A stretch of 64,000 nt of DNA. Origin: Altererythrobacter sp. KTW20L (GTDB lineage: Bacteria > Pseudomonadota > Alphaproteobacteria > Sphingomonadales > Sphingomonadaceae). Location of the stretch: NCBI RefSeq assembly GCF_023501975.1, contig NZ_JAMFLH010000002.1, forward strand, positions 186,001 through 250,000. The letters run 5' to 3'. Numbering within the stretch: the stretch's first letter is position 1; every line of letters starts with the position of its first letter. Below, one piece after another: positions 26,692 through 35,255 of this stretch. The position numbers were made by a program, and so were the translations under genes. The notes under the pieces were generated by a model. That model was given only the letters and a program-made list of their open reading frames with translations, searched no databases and was not told where the DNA came from.

Positions 26692-26763
26692 GCATGGTGC
26701 GTCGTTGCGCCGCGCTTTCCGGCGGTCCATGTTCGCCATTCCATCAACGGCAAGGACTGGCCG

Positions 26764-27093
26764 ATGAAACTGCCCGCGCTGCTGCTGTGCTCGGCCTTGC
26801 CGCTGTTTCTCGGCGGCTGCCTCAGTACGGCAGCCGATATCGTAACCGCGCCGGTGCGCGTGGCGGGCAAGGCGGTGGACCTTGCCACGACCAGCCAGTC
26901 CGAAGCGGACGAGAATCGCGGTCGCGAAATTCGCCGCCGCGAGGAACGGCTGGGCCGCCTGCAGCGCGAATACGAAGACAAGGCCGAGCTCTGCGACCGG
27001 GGGAATGACCGCGCCTGCCGCGAGGCGGTGGCCCTGCGGCGCGAAATGGATGCACTGATTCCGACCATTCCGATGGAGCCGGACAACGATTGA
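26764..27093 (+). CDS. Small predicted lipoprotein
   Basis: A 109-residue protein with a lipoprotein signal peptide: a short basic start, a hydrophobic core and a lipobox ending LGGC, with C19 as the acylation site. The mature part is a charged helix (about 45-80, many arginine and glutamate residues) with a C-x6-C pair (CDRGNDRAC) that could form a disulfide. I recognise no named family. It lies between two GIN-domain genes and is probably co-expressed with them. Confidence 0.72.
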   Translation: MKLPALLLCSALPLFLGGCLSTAADIVTAPVRVAGKAVDLATTSQSEADENRGREIRRREERLGRLQREYEDKAELCDRGNDRACREAVALRREMDALIPTIPMEPDND

Positions 27094-27106
27094 GGGGCCG
27101 GGGGGC

Positions 27107-27898
27107 ATGGCACAGAAACCGACACGATTCAGCACGCGCGAACTGGGCTTCTCCGCAGCCATGGGTGTGGTTGCGGCGGGCGGCATCGCCCTCGTCGTCT
27201 ATGACGACGATTTCCAGGGCGACCGACGGATTGTGCAGGCGGATGCTTCGGCCGATGCCGAGCTGGTGTACCAGCTCGAATCGTTCAACCAGGTCGCCTC
27301 GGTCGGGCCACAGGATGTGAAGATCACATTGGGTGACAGCTTCTCGGTACGTGCCGAGGGGCCGGGCGATGCCCTCGACGGGCTCGAAGTGGTGGTCGAA
27401 CAGGGCAGTTTGATGATCCGCCCGCGGGACGAGGGCTTGTCATTCAGCAGGCCGCAGTTCGCGGATGTCACCCTCCACATCACCATGCCAATGGTCGATC
27501 GCGTGTCGCTGTCCGGATCGGGCGACATGAGCGTGGACCGCGTGGAAGGCACGCTGTTCACCGCCTCTGTCGAAGGCTCGGGCGAAATCGAGGTCGGCGA
27601 GCTGGCGGTCGGGCAGGCCGAACTGGTGCTGGCGGGCTCCGGCGACATGAAGTTGGGCGGCAGAGTGCAGGACCTGCGGCTGGAGATAAACGGATCGGGC
27701 GAGCTGGACGCCTCGGGACTTGAAACAACCAGCGCCACAATCACCATCAACGGATCGGGCGAAGCGGCGCTCGATGTCGCCAGCCAAGCGCAAGTCACTA
27801 TCAACGGCAGCGGCGATGTCGAGATTACCGGGCCTGCGGTCTGTACGGTGACGATAAACGGCAGCGGCGATGTGAGCTGCGAGGGCAGCGCCAGCTAG
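27107..27898 (+). CDS. GIN domain protein (DUF2807), second copy
   Basis: A 263-residue protein with an uncleaved-looking membrane anchor at residues 13-32 (LGFSAAMGVVAAGGIALVVY) and a DUF2807 beta-solenoid from about 60 to the end. Its turns repeat SGSGDMSV, EGSGEIEV, AGSGDMKL and INGSGEL/INGSGDV. It differs enough from the first copy to be an old duplication. The stop shares the four bases CTAG with the stop of the convergent tsaC gene. Function unknown; a surface or periplasmic scaffold is one idea. Confidence 0.85.
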   Translation: MAQKPTRFSTRELGFSAAMGVVAAGGIALVVYDDDFQGDRRIVQADASADAELVYQLESFNQVASVGPQDVKITLGDSFSVRAEGPGDALDGLEVVVEQGSLMIRPRDEGLSFSRPQFADVTLHITMPMVDRVSLSGSGDMSVDRVEGTLFTASVEGSGEIEVGELAVGQAELVLAGSGDMKLGGRVQDLRLEINGSGELDASGLETTSATITINGSGEAALDVASQAQVTINGSGDVEITGPAVCTVTINGSGDVSCEGSAS

Positions 27899-28824
27899 GC
27901 CGCAGCGCGTTTCAGCCGGTCGTTGATTGCAGCGCCAATGCCATCAGGCGGGATCGGGGCCACGGCAATGCGCGGAAGGTCCGATGCGGCGGCTTCATGC
28001 AGGCAGGCATAGAGCCGCGCCGCCGCCTGCGACAGGTCGCCGCTGGCCGACAGGGTGCAAGCCCCCTCCACCGGCCCGAAACCGATCAGGAACTCGTCCG
28101 CTTCGGCCTTGTCTACATCGAGCCGCAGCGGCTTGCCGGGCGAATAGTGGCGCAGCATCTGGCCGGGCGCTTCGATGCCTGCACCGGCATCCACTGGCGC
28201 GCATCCCAGCAGCTCCGCAATCTGTGCTGCCGTCACCGGTCCTTTGCGCAGCAGGCTCCAGGCACCCCTTTCGCGCAGGGCCACGATGGTCGATTCGAGG
28301 CCCGCCTCGCAGGCTCCGCCATCGAGGATTGCCGCCAGGCCTTCGTCCAGCGTGGCGGCGACGTGAGCGGGCGTGGTGGGGCTGATATGCATCGAACGGT
28401 TGGCAGACGGTGCGGCCAGCGGCAGGTCCAGCGCCTCCAGCACCGCCCGCGCAACCGGGTGGGCGGGCATGCGCAGGGCCACCGTCGGCAGGCCCGCCGT
28501 TACGGCCGGAGCGATCCCTGCATCGTCGCGGAGCGGAAGAACGAGAGTGAGCGGTCCCGGCCAGAACCTGCCTGCCAGCATCGCCGCACGGTCATCGAAC
28601 AGGGCCAGCCGCCGCGCCATGGCCTCGCCCGAAACGTGCACGATCAGCGGATTGAACCCCGGCCTGCCTTTCGCGCGGTAGATTGCCGCCACGGATCCTT
28701 CGCGATCGGCACGGGAGGCCAGGCCATAGACCGTCTCGGTCGGCAGGGCGACCAGCGCACCTTCGCGCAGCAGGTGCACGGCGCGGGCAATGCCCTTGGA
28801 GTCTGCAGGCAGGATTGCTGTCAT
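27895..28824 (-). CDS. tsaC: L-threonylcarbamoyladenylate synthase (Sua5 type)
   Basis: This enzyme makes threonylcarbamoyl-AMP from threonine, bicarbonate and ATP for the t6A37 modification of ANN-decoding tRNAs. The YrdC domain (about 1-200) has LPTETVYGLA, GRPGFNPLIVHV, PGPLTLVLP and LPLAAPSANRS. The extra C-terminal domain marks the longer Sua5 form (309 residues). ATG 28824 (MTAILPADS) is chosen over an ATG 12 codons upstream. It is convergent with the second GIN gene and divergent from the DUF815 gene. Confidence 0.92.
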   Translation of the reverse strand: MTAILPADSKGIARAVHLLREGALVALPTETVYGLASRADREGSVAAIYRAKGRPGFNPLIVHVSGEAMARRLALFDDRAAMLAGRFWPGPLTLVLPLRDDAGIAPAVTAGLPTVALRMPAHPVARAVLEALDLPLAAPSANRSMHISPTTPAHVAATLDEGLAAILDGGACEAGLESTIVALRERGAWSLLRKGPVTAAQIAELLGCAPVDAGAGIEAPGQMLRHYSPGKPLRLDVDKAEADEFLIGFGPVEGACTLSASGDLSQAAARLYACLHEAAASDLPRIAVAPIPPDGIGAAINDRLKRAAA

Positions 28825-28913
28825 GACGCTTGCGCTAATACCCGCCCGCCGCCAAGCCAAGCCTATTGCGCAAGCGCCTTGACGCGGGGCGGCGATGAAG
28901 GCGAGGCAAGGGC

Positions 28914-29738
28914 ATGGACAACAGTGAACCCCTGATGCGCCGCCTGGCCGATGCGCTGGACCGGCTGGCCCCTCCTCCTCCTGCTCCTGCCGACTGGCTG
29001 GCGGCCCCCGCCTATGTCTGGACCGGCACGGCCCGCGCCGTTGCCGCGATCGAAGCCCCGCCGCTCGCCCTGCTGCGCGGGATCGACCAGCAAAAAGAGG
29101 CGGTGGTCGCCAATGTTGCCCGCCTCGCCCACGGCCATGCGGCGCACGACATGCTGCTGTGGGGTGCGCGCGGCATGGGCAAGTCCGCCCTGCTGCGCGC
29201 TGCGGTGAAGGATGCCCAGGCGGCTGGCGGAGCTATCGCGCTGGTGCAGGTGGCGAGCGATGCCGTCTCCAGCCTGCCCGCGCTGTTCACCCAATTGGCC
29301 CAGACGCAGCGCAACATGCTGGTGTTCCTCGATGACCTGGGCTTTGCCGAAGGCGACGGCGAAGGCCCGCGCACCCTGCGGTCATGGCTCGATGGCGGGG
29401 TTGAGGCCAGGCCACCCAATGTGCGGCTCGCCGTAACTTCAAATCGCCGCGCCATTGTGGTGCGCCACGGGGCCGAACAGGACGATCCTATCAACCCGCG
29501 CGACGTGGTGGACGACCGATTGGCCCTGGCCGACCGTTTCGGCATGTCACTTGGCTTCCACGCCTGTTCGCAGGACGATTACCTCGCCATCCTGCGCGGC
29601 TATGCGGCGGAATATGGACTGCCGCTGGACGAGCACGAGGCGCTGGAATGGTCCAAGCGGCGCGGCGCGCGGTCGGGCCGCGTCGCCTGGCACTACATTA
29701 CCGAACTGGCCGGACGCGCCGGGCGCACCCTCGCCTAG
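28914..29738 (+). CDS. DUF815 family AAA-type ATPase
   Basis: A 274-residue P-loop ATPase of the DUF815 family. Walker A is GARGMGKSALLRA at about residues 84-96; the Walker B-like NMLVFLDDLGF follows, and the PPNVRLAVTSNRR sensor-like segment and a C-terminal helical domain complete the fold. The family's substrate is not known. It stands alone on the plus strand, ending 11 bases before the convergent sorbosone-dehydrogenase-like gene. Confidence 0.87.
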   Translation: MDNSEPLMRRLADALDRLAPPPPAPADWLAAPAYVWTGTARAVAAIEAPPLALLRGIDQQKEAVVANVARLAHGHAAHDMLLWGARGMGKSALLRAAVKDAQAAGGAIALVQVASDAVSSLPALFTQLAQTQRNMLVFLDDLGFAEGDGEGPRTLRSWLDGGVEARPPNVRLAVTSNRRAIVVRHGAEQDDPINPRDVVDDRLALADRFGMSLGFHACSQDDYLAILRGYAAEYGLPLDEHEALEWSKRRGARSGRVAWHYITELAGRAGRTLA

Positions 29739-29749
29739 AGCCGGTCGCC

Positions 29750-31213
29750 TTACAGACTGTCGGGCATGATATCGGCGGGCGGCTCCTCGAAGGCTCGCGC
29801 CGGATCACCGATCAGCTCGCGCCGGGGAGGCAGCGGCTCGCCGCGGTTGCGTAGCGGGGCAGCCGTGCCATTGGCGGAAGGGTTGGTCACGCGCCAGATG
29901 ATGTTGGCGGTGTCGTCGCTCACCAGCAAAGCGCCGGTGCGATCGAACGCCACCCATGTCGGGCGGCCTCGCGTCTCGCCCTCGCCCGCCAGGAAACTCT
30001 CCAGCACGGTAACCGGCTTGCCCAGCGGATTGCCCCGCTCGTCAAAGGCAACATAGACCACGTCATAGCCGCCCATCGGCTGCCTGTTCCACGACCCGTG
30101 ACGCGCGATGAAGGCGCCCTGCCCGAAAGTCGGGCCCAAGCGCGATCCCTCGCGGCTGAAGGTCAGGCCCAAGGCCGCGACATGGGCACCCAGGGCATAT
30201 TCGGGCACCCGTGTATACTGGGTGAAGAACCGCGGCATGGGATGCTCGACCCGCTCGTCAAAAATGTCGCCCCAATAGACCCACGGCCAGCCATATTGCG
30301 AACCGAGCGGCACATTGGTGAGGTAATCTGGCACGAGGTCCGACCCCAGCTGGTCGCGTTCGTTCACCGTGGTCCACAGCTCGCCGCTCCACGGGTTCCA
30401 GGCGAGCCCGTTGGGGTTGCGCAGGCCGGCGGAATAGAGGCGCGAAGTGCCGGTGGCGAGGTCCAGCTCGTGGATCGCGGCGCGGCCCTGTTCGATATCC
30501 ATCCCGCCTTCGCCGATGTTCGAGGCGGAGCCGACAGCGACATAGAGCAGCGTGCCTTCAGGATTGAGCAGGATATTGCGCATCCAGTGGTTGCCCGCCG
30601 CCGGCAGGTCCATCAGCTTCTCGCCCGCGCCTGTCACCCTATTGGCGCCCTCGGCATAGTCGAAGCGCAGCACCTCGTCGTGGTTGGCGACGTAGAGATT
30701 GCCATCATGCCAGGCGATGCCCGAGGGCGAATCGAGATTGTCGAGCAGCACGTGCCGTTCCTCGGCCACGCCATCGCCATCGCCATCGCGCAGCAGCACC
30801 AGCTGGTTGGGCGAAGGCACGTCGGCCCCGGCCCGGCTGAACAGGATGCCGGCCACGAAATTGGTCAGCCAGCCACCAGCGATCGGCCGTTCGGGCGCAT
30901 TGGTCAGGGTGACCAGCACGTCGCCGCCCGGCATGGTGTAGATCACACGCGGGTGTTCCAGTCCTTCAGCGAAGCGGTTGACCACCAGGCCTTCTGCCGC
31001 TTCAGGCACACCGTCCTCGCCCCAGCCGATGGGCTTGGCGACGCCGACCGTGGGAATCAGCTGCGGATCGGGTTCCGCCAGCACGGGATCGGTCCCGCTC
31101 GTCTCCTCCAGCGAATAAAGCGCCGGAACAGGCCGCGACAGCCACCACAGGACACCGCCCGCCACCACCAGGAGGACGAGCAGGACAATGAGCACTTTCT
31201 TGAATATCCGCAT
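29750..31213 (-). CDS. Sorbosone dehydrogenase-like (PQQ-type) beta-propeller, membrane anchored
   Basis: A 487-residue protein with an N-terminal membrane anchor (residues 5-27, VLIVLLVLLVVAGGVLWWLS) and a six-bladed beta-propeller of the glucose/sorbosone dehydrogenase family. Visible blades include GLEHPRVIYTMPGGDVLVT, DSPSGIAWHDGNLYVAN and SAGLRNPNGLAWNPWSGELW. Known relatives oxidise sugars with PQQ in the periplasm; whether this one binds PQQ or has activity is unknown. The true start is ATG 31213, since the longer frame overlaps msrC divergently. Confidence 0.85.
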   Translation of the reverse strand: MRIFKKVLIVLLVLLVVAGGVLWWLSRPVPALYSLEETSGTDPVLAEPDPQLIPTVGVAKPIGWGEDGVPEAAEGLVVNRFAEGLEHPRVIYTMPGGDVLVTLTNAPERPIAGGWLTNFVAGILFSRAGADVPSPNQLVLLRDGDGDGVAEERHVLLDNLDSPSGIAWHDGNLYVANHDEVLRFDYAEGANRVTGAGEKLMDLPAAGNHWMRNILLNPEGTLLYVAVGSASNIGEGGMDIEQGRAAIHELDLATGTSRLYSAGLRNPNGLAWNPWSGELWTTVNERDQLGSDLVPDYLTNVPLGSQYGWPWVYWGDIFDERVEHPMPRFFTQYTRVPEYALGAHVAALGLTFSREGSRLGPTFGQGAFIARHGSWNRQPMGGYDVVYVAFDERGNPLGKPVTVLESFLAGEGETRGRPTWVAFDRTGALLVSDDTANIIWRVTNPSANGTAAPLRNRGEPLPPRRELIGDPARAFEEPPADIMPDSL

Positions 31214-31288
31214 GCCGAACAGATAGGCCGCGCGGCGTCTGCTCGCAACGATTGCTTTGGGCCACGCCGCAGGTCTAGGGCCTGTGCC

Positions 31289-31771
31289 ATGCACGATTTC
31301 CGCCCCACCCCCGGTGCCGCCAAGCCGGAACTCTATGCCGACCTGTTATTGGCAGCCGATGCCCTGACAGCGGGCGAACCCGATGGCGTGGCCAATATGG
31401 CCAACGTGGCCGCGCTGATGTGGGACATGCTGCCGCAGGTGAACTGGACCGGGTTCTATCGCCTGATTGGAGGTGAACTCGTCCTTGGGCCATTCGCCGG
31501 GCGGCCAGCCTGCATCCGGATCGCGCTGGGCCAGGGGGTTTGTGGTGCGGCAGCAGCCAGCGGTCAAACCCAACTGGTGGCCGATGTCCACGCCTTCCCC
31601 GGCCACATTGCCTGCGATGCCGCCTCGCGCTCGGAACTGGTCGTGCCGGTCATGCGCGATGGAGCAGTGATCGCGGTGATCGACCTCGACAGCCCTGACC
31701 TTGCCCGGTTCGATGCTGAGGATGCGGCCGGGATCGAGGCGCTGGCGGCGCTGGTCGCTTCCCGCATCTGA
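31289..31771 (+). CDS. msrC: Free methionine-(R)-sulfoxide reductase (GAF domain)
   Basis: A 160-residue single-GAF-domain enzyme that reduces free Met-R-sulfoxide using thioredoxin. The three conserved cysteines are seen in RPACIRIALGQGVCG and GHIACDAASRSELV, and the NWTGFYRL and DLDSP segments match the fRMsr family. ATG 31289 is chosen; the frame is open far upstream as an antisense of the propeller gene, which is not real coding. Confidence 0.9.
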   Translation: MHDFRPTPGAAKPELYADLLLAADALTAGEPDGVANMANVAALMWDMLPQVNWTGFYRLIGGELVLGPFAGRPACIRIALGQGVCGAAAASGQTQLVADVHAFPGHIACDAASRSELVVPVMRDGAVIAVIDLDSPDLARFDAEDAAGIEALAALVASRI

Positions 31772-31897
31772 GCCCAAACCTTTGGCCCGAAACGGGACAG
31801 GCGCGGCAACCCTCTTGGGAATCGCGCGGGCGGGCGTAGTAAACAAACGGTAAATCCGAGCGCCGCGGGCGCCGATTCCTGTCTGAGGGGCCGTTTC

Positions 31898-32821
31898 ATG
31901 TCCAAGCGTCTTGCCATCCTTGCCGCCACTACCGCGCTGGTCGCCGTGGCCCTGCCTGCCGCGGCGCAGGACAATTACGAATCCATCGCCCAGACCGCAA
32001 TGCGCGGCGGGCAAGCCTGGGCGGACGAAGCCCAGGCCGGTGTTTCGTGGGGCGATACCGCCAATGCCGTGATCGAACAAAACTCCTACGGACCCGATGT
32101 TACCTACGAGTACGAAAGCCGCGAGGTGGTGCAGGACACCTATGAGCCCACCGATTGGGAAGATGCGGACGAATGGGATCGCGATGCCCGACCCGACGGA
32201 TACCACACCGCCCGCCGCGCCATCCACCGCGAGCGGGGTCCGCACCGGATGGACCGCAACCCAACGCCGCGTCTTGCCTATAGTGCAGCTGAGCGGGACG
32301 AATGGCTGGACCAGTGCCGCGCGCTCCATGCGCCGCAGCAGGCAACGGTCTATTACGAGGAAGAGGAAGACCGCGACGGTGGCCTGATCGGCGGCCTGAT
32401 CGGCGGGATTTTCGGCGGCTTTGCAGGCAATCGCATTGCCGATGGCGACCGCCTGCTCGGCACCATCGTGGGCGCGGGAGTTGGCGGCCTGGCAGGGGCC
32501 GTGATCGGCTCGGCCATCGACCGGGCGGATGATCGTGATGACCGGCGTTTGGTCTATGTCGAGGACGACTACGGCTTCGACTATTGCGCGGCCTACCTGC
32601 AGAACTACGAGCGCGGCCACGGCACCCCGTCGCAGGTTACCTATGCCCCGGTGATGATGGTCCCGGTGGCCCATGGTGCCCAGCCGATGGAGCGCCGCAC
32701 CAGCTACCGCGTGATCGAGGAAGAGGTCGAGGTTGACGCCCGTCACCCGCGTCCGGCCCCGCGCCAGATCCGCCGCGCCATGCCTCCGCGCGAACAGGGA
32801 AAGACCTTGAGCGCCAATTAA
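31898..32821 (+). CDS. Exported glycine-zipper protein of unknown function
   Basis: A 307-residue envelope protein. A clear signal peptide ends near residue 23 (ALPAAAQD). A long acidic/aromatic middle follows, then two glycine-zipper helices (GGLIGGLIGGIFGGFAGNRI and GAGVGGLAGAVIGSAIDR, about 162-210) and a tyrosine- and arginine-rich tail. Glycine-zipper (Rick_17kDa/2TM) helices insert in membranes or pack as oligomers. No named family is certain. It has its own promoter region and is convergent with parB. Confidence 0.7.
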   Translation: MSKRLAILAATTALVAVALPAAAQDNYESIAQTAMRGGQAWADEAQAGVSWGDTANAVIEQNSYGPDVTYEYESREVVQDTYEPTDWEDADEWDRDARPDGYHTARRAIHRERGPHRMDRNPTPRLAYSAAERDEWLDQCRALHAPQQATVYYEEEEDRDGGLIGGLIGGIFGGFAGNRIADGDRLLGTIVGAGVGGLAGAVIGSAIDRADDRDDRRLVYVEDDYGFDYCAAYLQNYERGHGTPSQVTYAPVMMVPVAHGAQPMERRTSYRVIEEEVEVDARHPRPAPRQIRRAMPPREQGKTLSAN

Positions 32822-32860
32822 GCATTTGAATTTGAACGATTATGTCGGGACCTGGCCCAG

Positions 32861-33838
32861 CTAGATCCCGCTGCCGGTCAGTCGGCCACAGATCAGGTCA
32901 AGCTGGTCCAGCGTGCGATAACGGATCGTGACCGAGCCTGAGCGGGGATCGGCATCGGTCGCGATCTTGACCGGCAGGCCGAGAAACTCCTCAAGGTGGC
33001 TCTCCACCGCAGAGATATCCGCATCATGCATTGGGTCGCGCGGCTCGCGGGCCGTACGGCGGCGCTGGGTGGCGCCATCCTGCGACCGGGCGAGCTTCTC
33101 GACCTCGCGCACCGACAGCTTGCGCAGGATCGCCTGGGCCGCCAACTCCTCGGCATTGTCTCGGCCAATCAGCGCACGGGCATGGCCCATATCGAGCCGC
33201 CCTTCCTCCAGATGATCGAGCACCGCGCTTGGCAGGGTTAGCAGGCGCTGCAGGTTCGCCACGTGACTGCGCGATTTCTCCACCAGCCGGGCGATTTCGG
33301 CCTGGGTCATGTCTTCCAGTTCGGCCAGCCGGTGATAGGCGCGCGCCTCTTCCACCGGGTTCAGGTCCTCGCGCTGAATATTCTCGATCAGCGCCAGGGC
33401 CATCACGTCCCGATCCGCCAGATCGCGAATTAATGCTGGAATTTCATGGAGTTGTGCCTTCTGAGCCGCACGCCAACGGCGTTCGCCCGCGACCAGCTGG
33501 TAACGGCCGCCCGGTAGCGGGCGGACGATGACGGGCTGGATGACCCCGCGCGTCGAGATGGAGGCAGCCAGTTCATCGAGCGCGGCCTCGTCGAAATGAC
33601 GGCGGGGCTGATCTGGATGGGCCTCGATCGACGAAACCGGGAGATTGGCCAGGCCATCGGCGCGGGCCACTGGTTCTGCCGGCGATCCCTCGGTGGTCAC
33701 GCTGGACGCTGTCGGCATTGCCAGCGGCTCTTCCCGCCGGCTTTCACCCATCAGGGCGCCCAGGCCCCTGCCCAAAGCCCGACGCGGCGCTGCGCGGGTG
33801 GTTGCCGCTGTCTCGGACTTGTCGTCAGGCGGCGTCAT
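32861..33838 (-). CDS. parB: Chromosome partitioning protein ParB
   Basis: ParB loads at parS, binds CTP and slides along the DNA to form the partition complex. The 325 residues include an N-terminal RALGRGLGALMGE motif that contacts ParA, the CTP-binding GERRWRA loop (118-124), and a helix-turn-helix in DMTQAEIARLVEKSRSHVAN. The C-terminal dimerisation domain ends in GRLTGSGI. The start overlaps the parA stop by four bases. Three parS sites lie 0.8-3.3 kb upstream, and the predicted origin is 8 kb away. Confidence 0.96.
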   Translation of the reverse strand: MTPPDDKSETAATTRAAPRRALGRGLGALMGESRREEPLAMPTASSVTTEGSPAEPVARADGLANLPVSSIEAHPDQPRRHFDEAALDELAASISTRGVIQPVIVRPLPGGRYQLVAGERRWRAAQKAQLHEIPALIRDLADRDVMALALIENIQREDLNPVEEARAYHRLAELEDMTQAEIARLVEKSRSHVANLQRLLTLPSAVLDHLEEGRLDMGHARALIGRDNAEELAAQAILRKLSVREVEKLARSQDGATQRRRTAREPRDPMHDADISAVESHLEEFLGLPVKIATDADPRSGSVTIRYRTLDQLDLICGRLTGSGI

Positions 33839-34611
33839 GCAGCAATCCTCTGTTTGGGCAGGCGACCGATCAGTTCGCGGGCAAGCGCCATATAGGCGCG
33901 GCTGCCGGGACAGGCGTGGTCATAGATCAGCGCGGGCAAGCCATGGCTTGGTGCTTCAGACAGCCGCACATTGCGCGGAATCACCGCCTCGAACACCAGA
34001 TTGCCCAGGCACTCGCGCACGTCGTCGCTTACCTGGTCTGTAAGGCGGTTGCGCCGGTCGAACATGGTGAGCACGATCCCGACGATGCCGAGATCAGGGT
34101 TCAACCGCTGCTGGACCTGCTCCACCGTTTTCAGCAACTGACTGAGCCCTTCCAGCGCAAAAAATTCGCATTGCAACGGCACCAGCAAGGTGTCTGCCGC
34201 GCACAGGGCGTTCAGCGTCAGCAGTCCGAGCGAAGGTGGGCAGTCGATGAAACAAATGTCATGGCCCTTGTGGTCGGCCAAGGCCTGTTGCAGCCGGTGG
34301 GTGCGGTTCTCGACTCCGACCAGTTCCACTTCTGCTCCGCTCAGATCCACCGTTGCAGGCAATAGGTCCAGACCCGGAATGCGCGAGGTTACGATGCAAT
34401 CATCCAGCGCAACTTGGTCGACCAGCACGTCGTAACTCGACATATCGCGCTGGTCGGCACCAAGGCCAACGCCAGTGGAAGCGTTGCCCTGGGGATCGAG
34501 ATCGATAAGCAGCGTTCGCCACCCGGTTGCCGCCATCGCCGTGGCGATGTTGATTGCTGTGGTGGTCTTGCCCACTCCGCCCTTCTGGTTGGCAATGGCG
34601 ATAACGATCAT
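33835..34611 (-). CDS. parA: Chromosome partitioning ATPase ParA
   Basis: A 258-residue deviant Walker A ATPase (KGGVGKTT at 10-17), with LLIDLDPQGNASTGVG and DICFIDCPPSLGLLT. ATP-bound ParA coats the nucleoid and pulls ParB-parS complexes towards the pole. It lacks the N-terminal DNA-binding extension of plasmid ParA proteins, as expected for the chromosomal type. It overlaps rsmG and parB by four bases each, within an mnmG-rsmG-parA-parB operon. Confidence 0.96.
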   Translation of the reverse strand: MIVIAIANQKGGVGKTTTAINIATAMAATGWRTLLIDLDPQGNASTGVGLGADQRDMSSYDVLVDQVALDDCIVTSRIPGLDLLPATVDLSGAEVELVGVENRTHRLQQALADHKGHDICFIDCPPSLGLLTLNALCAADTLLVPLQCEFFALEGLSQLLKTVEQVQQRLNPDLGIVGIVLTMFDRRNRLTDQVSDDVRECLGNLVFEAVIPRNVRLSEAPSHGLPALIYDHACPGSRAYMALARELIGRLPKQRIAA

Positions 34612-35255
34612 CGGATTGGCGGCCTCCCCTGCCCGGTTACGATCCCTGCCTGGCCGTCGGTCCGCGATTGTTCCACGTGGAACATTTGGCGGATCGATTC
34701 GGGCTGCTCCGACAGTTCTTGCGCTGCCGAACGCCCTTTGGGCAACAACCAGACGGTGTCCTGTGTGGAAAACCGGGCGGATAAGCTGAGGAGCTTTTCA
34801 AGCGGAGCAAAGGCGCGGGCGCAAATGACGGCCATCGGAGCCGATTCGACCGACTCCAAACGTGTTCCGTGAACGTGGCAATTCTGCAGGTCGAACTGGC
34901 GGGCTACGCCTTCCAGCCAGGCGACGCGCTTCTTGCGCGATTCGACGAGATGGAAAGTCAGCTCAGGTCGGGCGATGGCCAGGACCAGTCCGGGCATCCC
35001 TGCTCCGCTCCCCAAGTCCATCCAGGGCGACGGTGTTTCACGTGGAACATGCAGTAATAGCTGGAGGCTGTCGGCAATGTGACGCTGCCAGACCTGGTCG
35101 AGGCTCGCGGTGGAGATCAGGTTCTGTTGTCGGTTCTCTGCTGCGAGTAGGCCGATGAACGTGGCAAGACGGTCCATTGCCGCTTCGTCGGAAAGCGTGG
35201 CGCAGAAGGCGCGTGCCTCGGCTTCGCTGGCAATGAATGGAAGACATTCGCTCAT
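34608..35255 (-). CDS. rsmG: 16S rRNA (guanine-N7)-methyltransferase RsmG (GidB)
   Basis: RsmG methylates G527 of 16S rRNA with SAM. The 215 residues carry the SAM site [20 protein letters not shown] and the [18 protein letters not shown] region. Two parS sites are inside the coding sequence: one encodes the HVPRE segment (35034-35049) and one encodes the MFHVEQ segment near the C-terminus (34669-34684). The gene therefore carries centromere function as well as coding. It overlaps mnmG and parA by four bases each. Confidence 0.95.
   Translation of the reverse strand: MSECLPFIASEAEARAFCATLSDEAAMDRLATFIGLLAAENRQQNLISTASLDQVWQRHIADSLQLLLHVPRETPSPWMDLGSGAGMPGLVLAIARPELTFHLVESRKKRVAWLEGVARQFDLQNCHVHGTRLESVESAPMAVICARAFAPLEKLLSLSARFSTQDTVWLLPKGRSAAQELSEQPESIRQMFHVEQSRTDGQAGIVTGQGRPPIR
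34669..34684. other. parS: parS site 1 (inside rsmG)
   Basis: A perfect 16-bp palindrome, TGTTCCACGTGGAACA, matches the near-universal chromosomal parS (TGTTNCACGTGNAACA). It lies within the rsmG coding sequence near its 3' end. Confidence 0.93.
35034..35049. other. parS: parS site 2 (inside rsmG)
   Basis: TGTTTCACGTGGAACA matches the parS consensus; one inner position breaks the palindrome. It lies in the first third of rsmG, where it encodes the HVPRE stretch. Confidence 0.9.
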
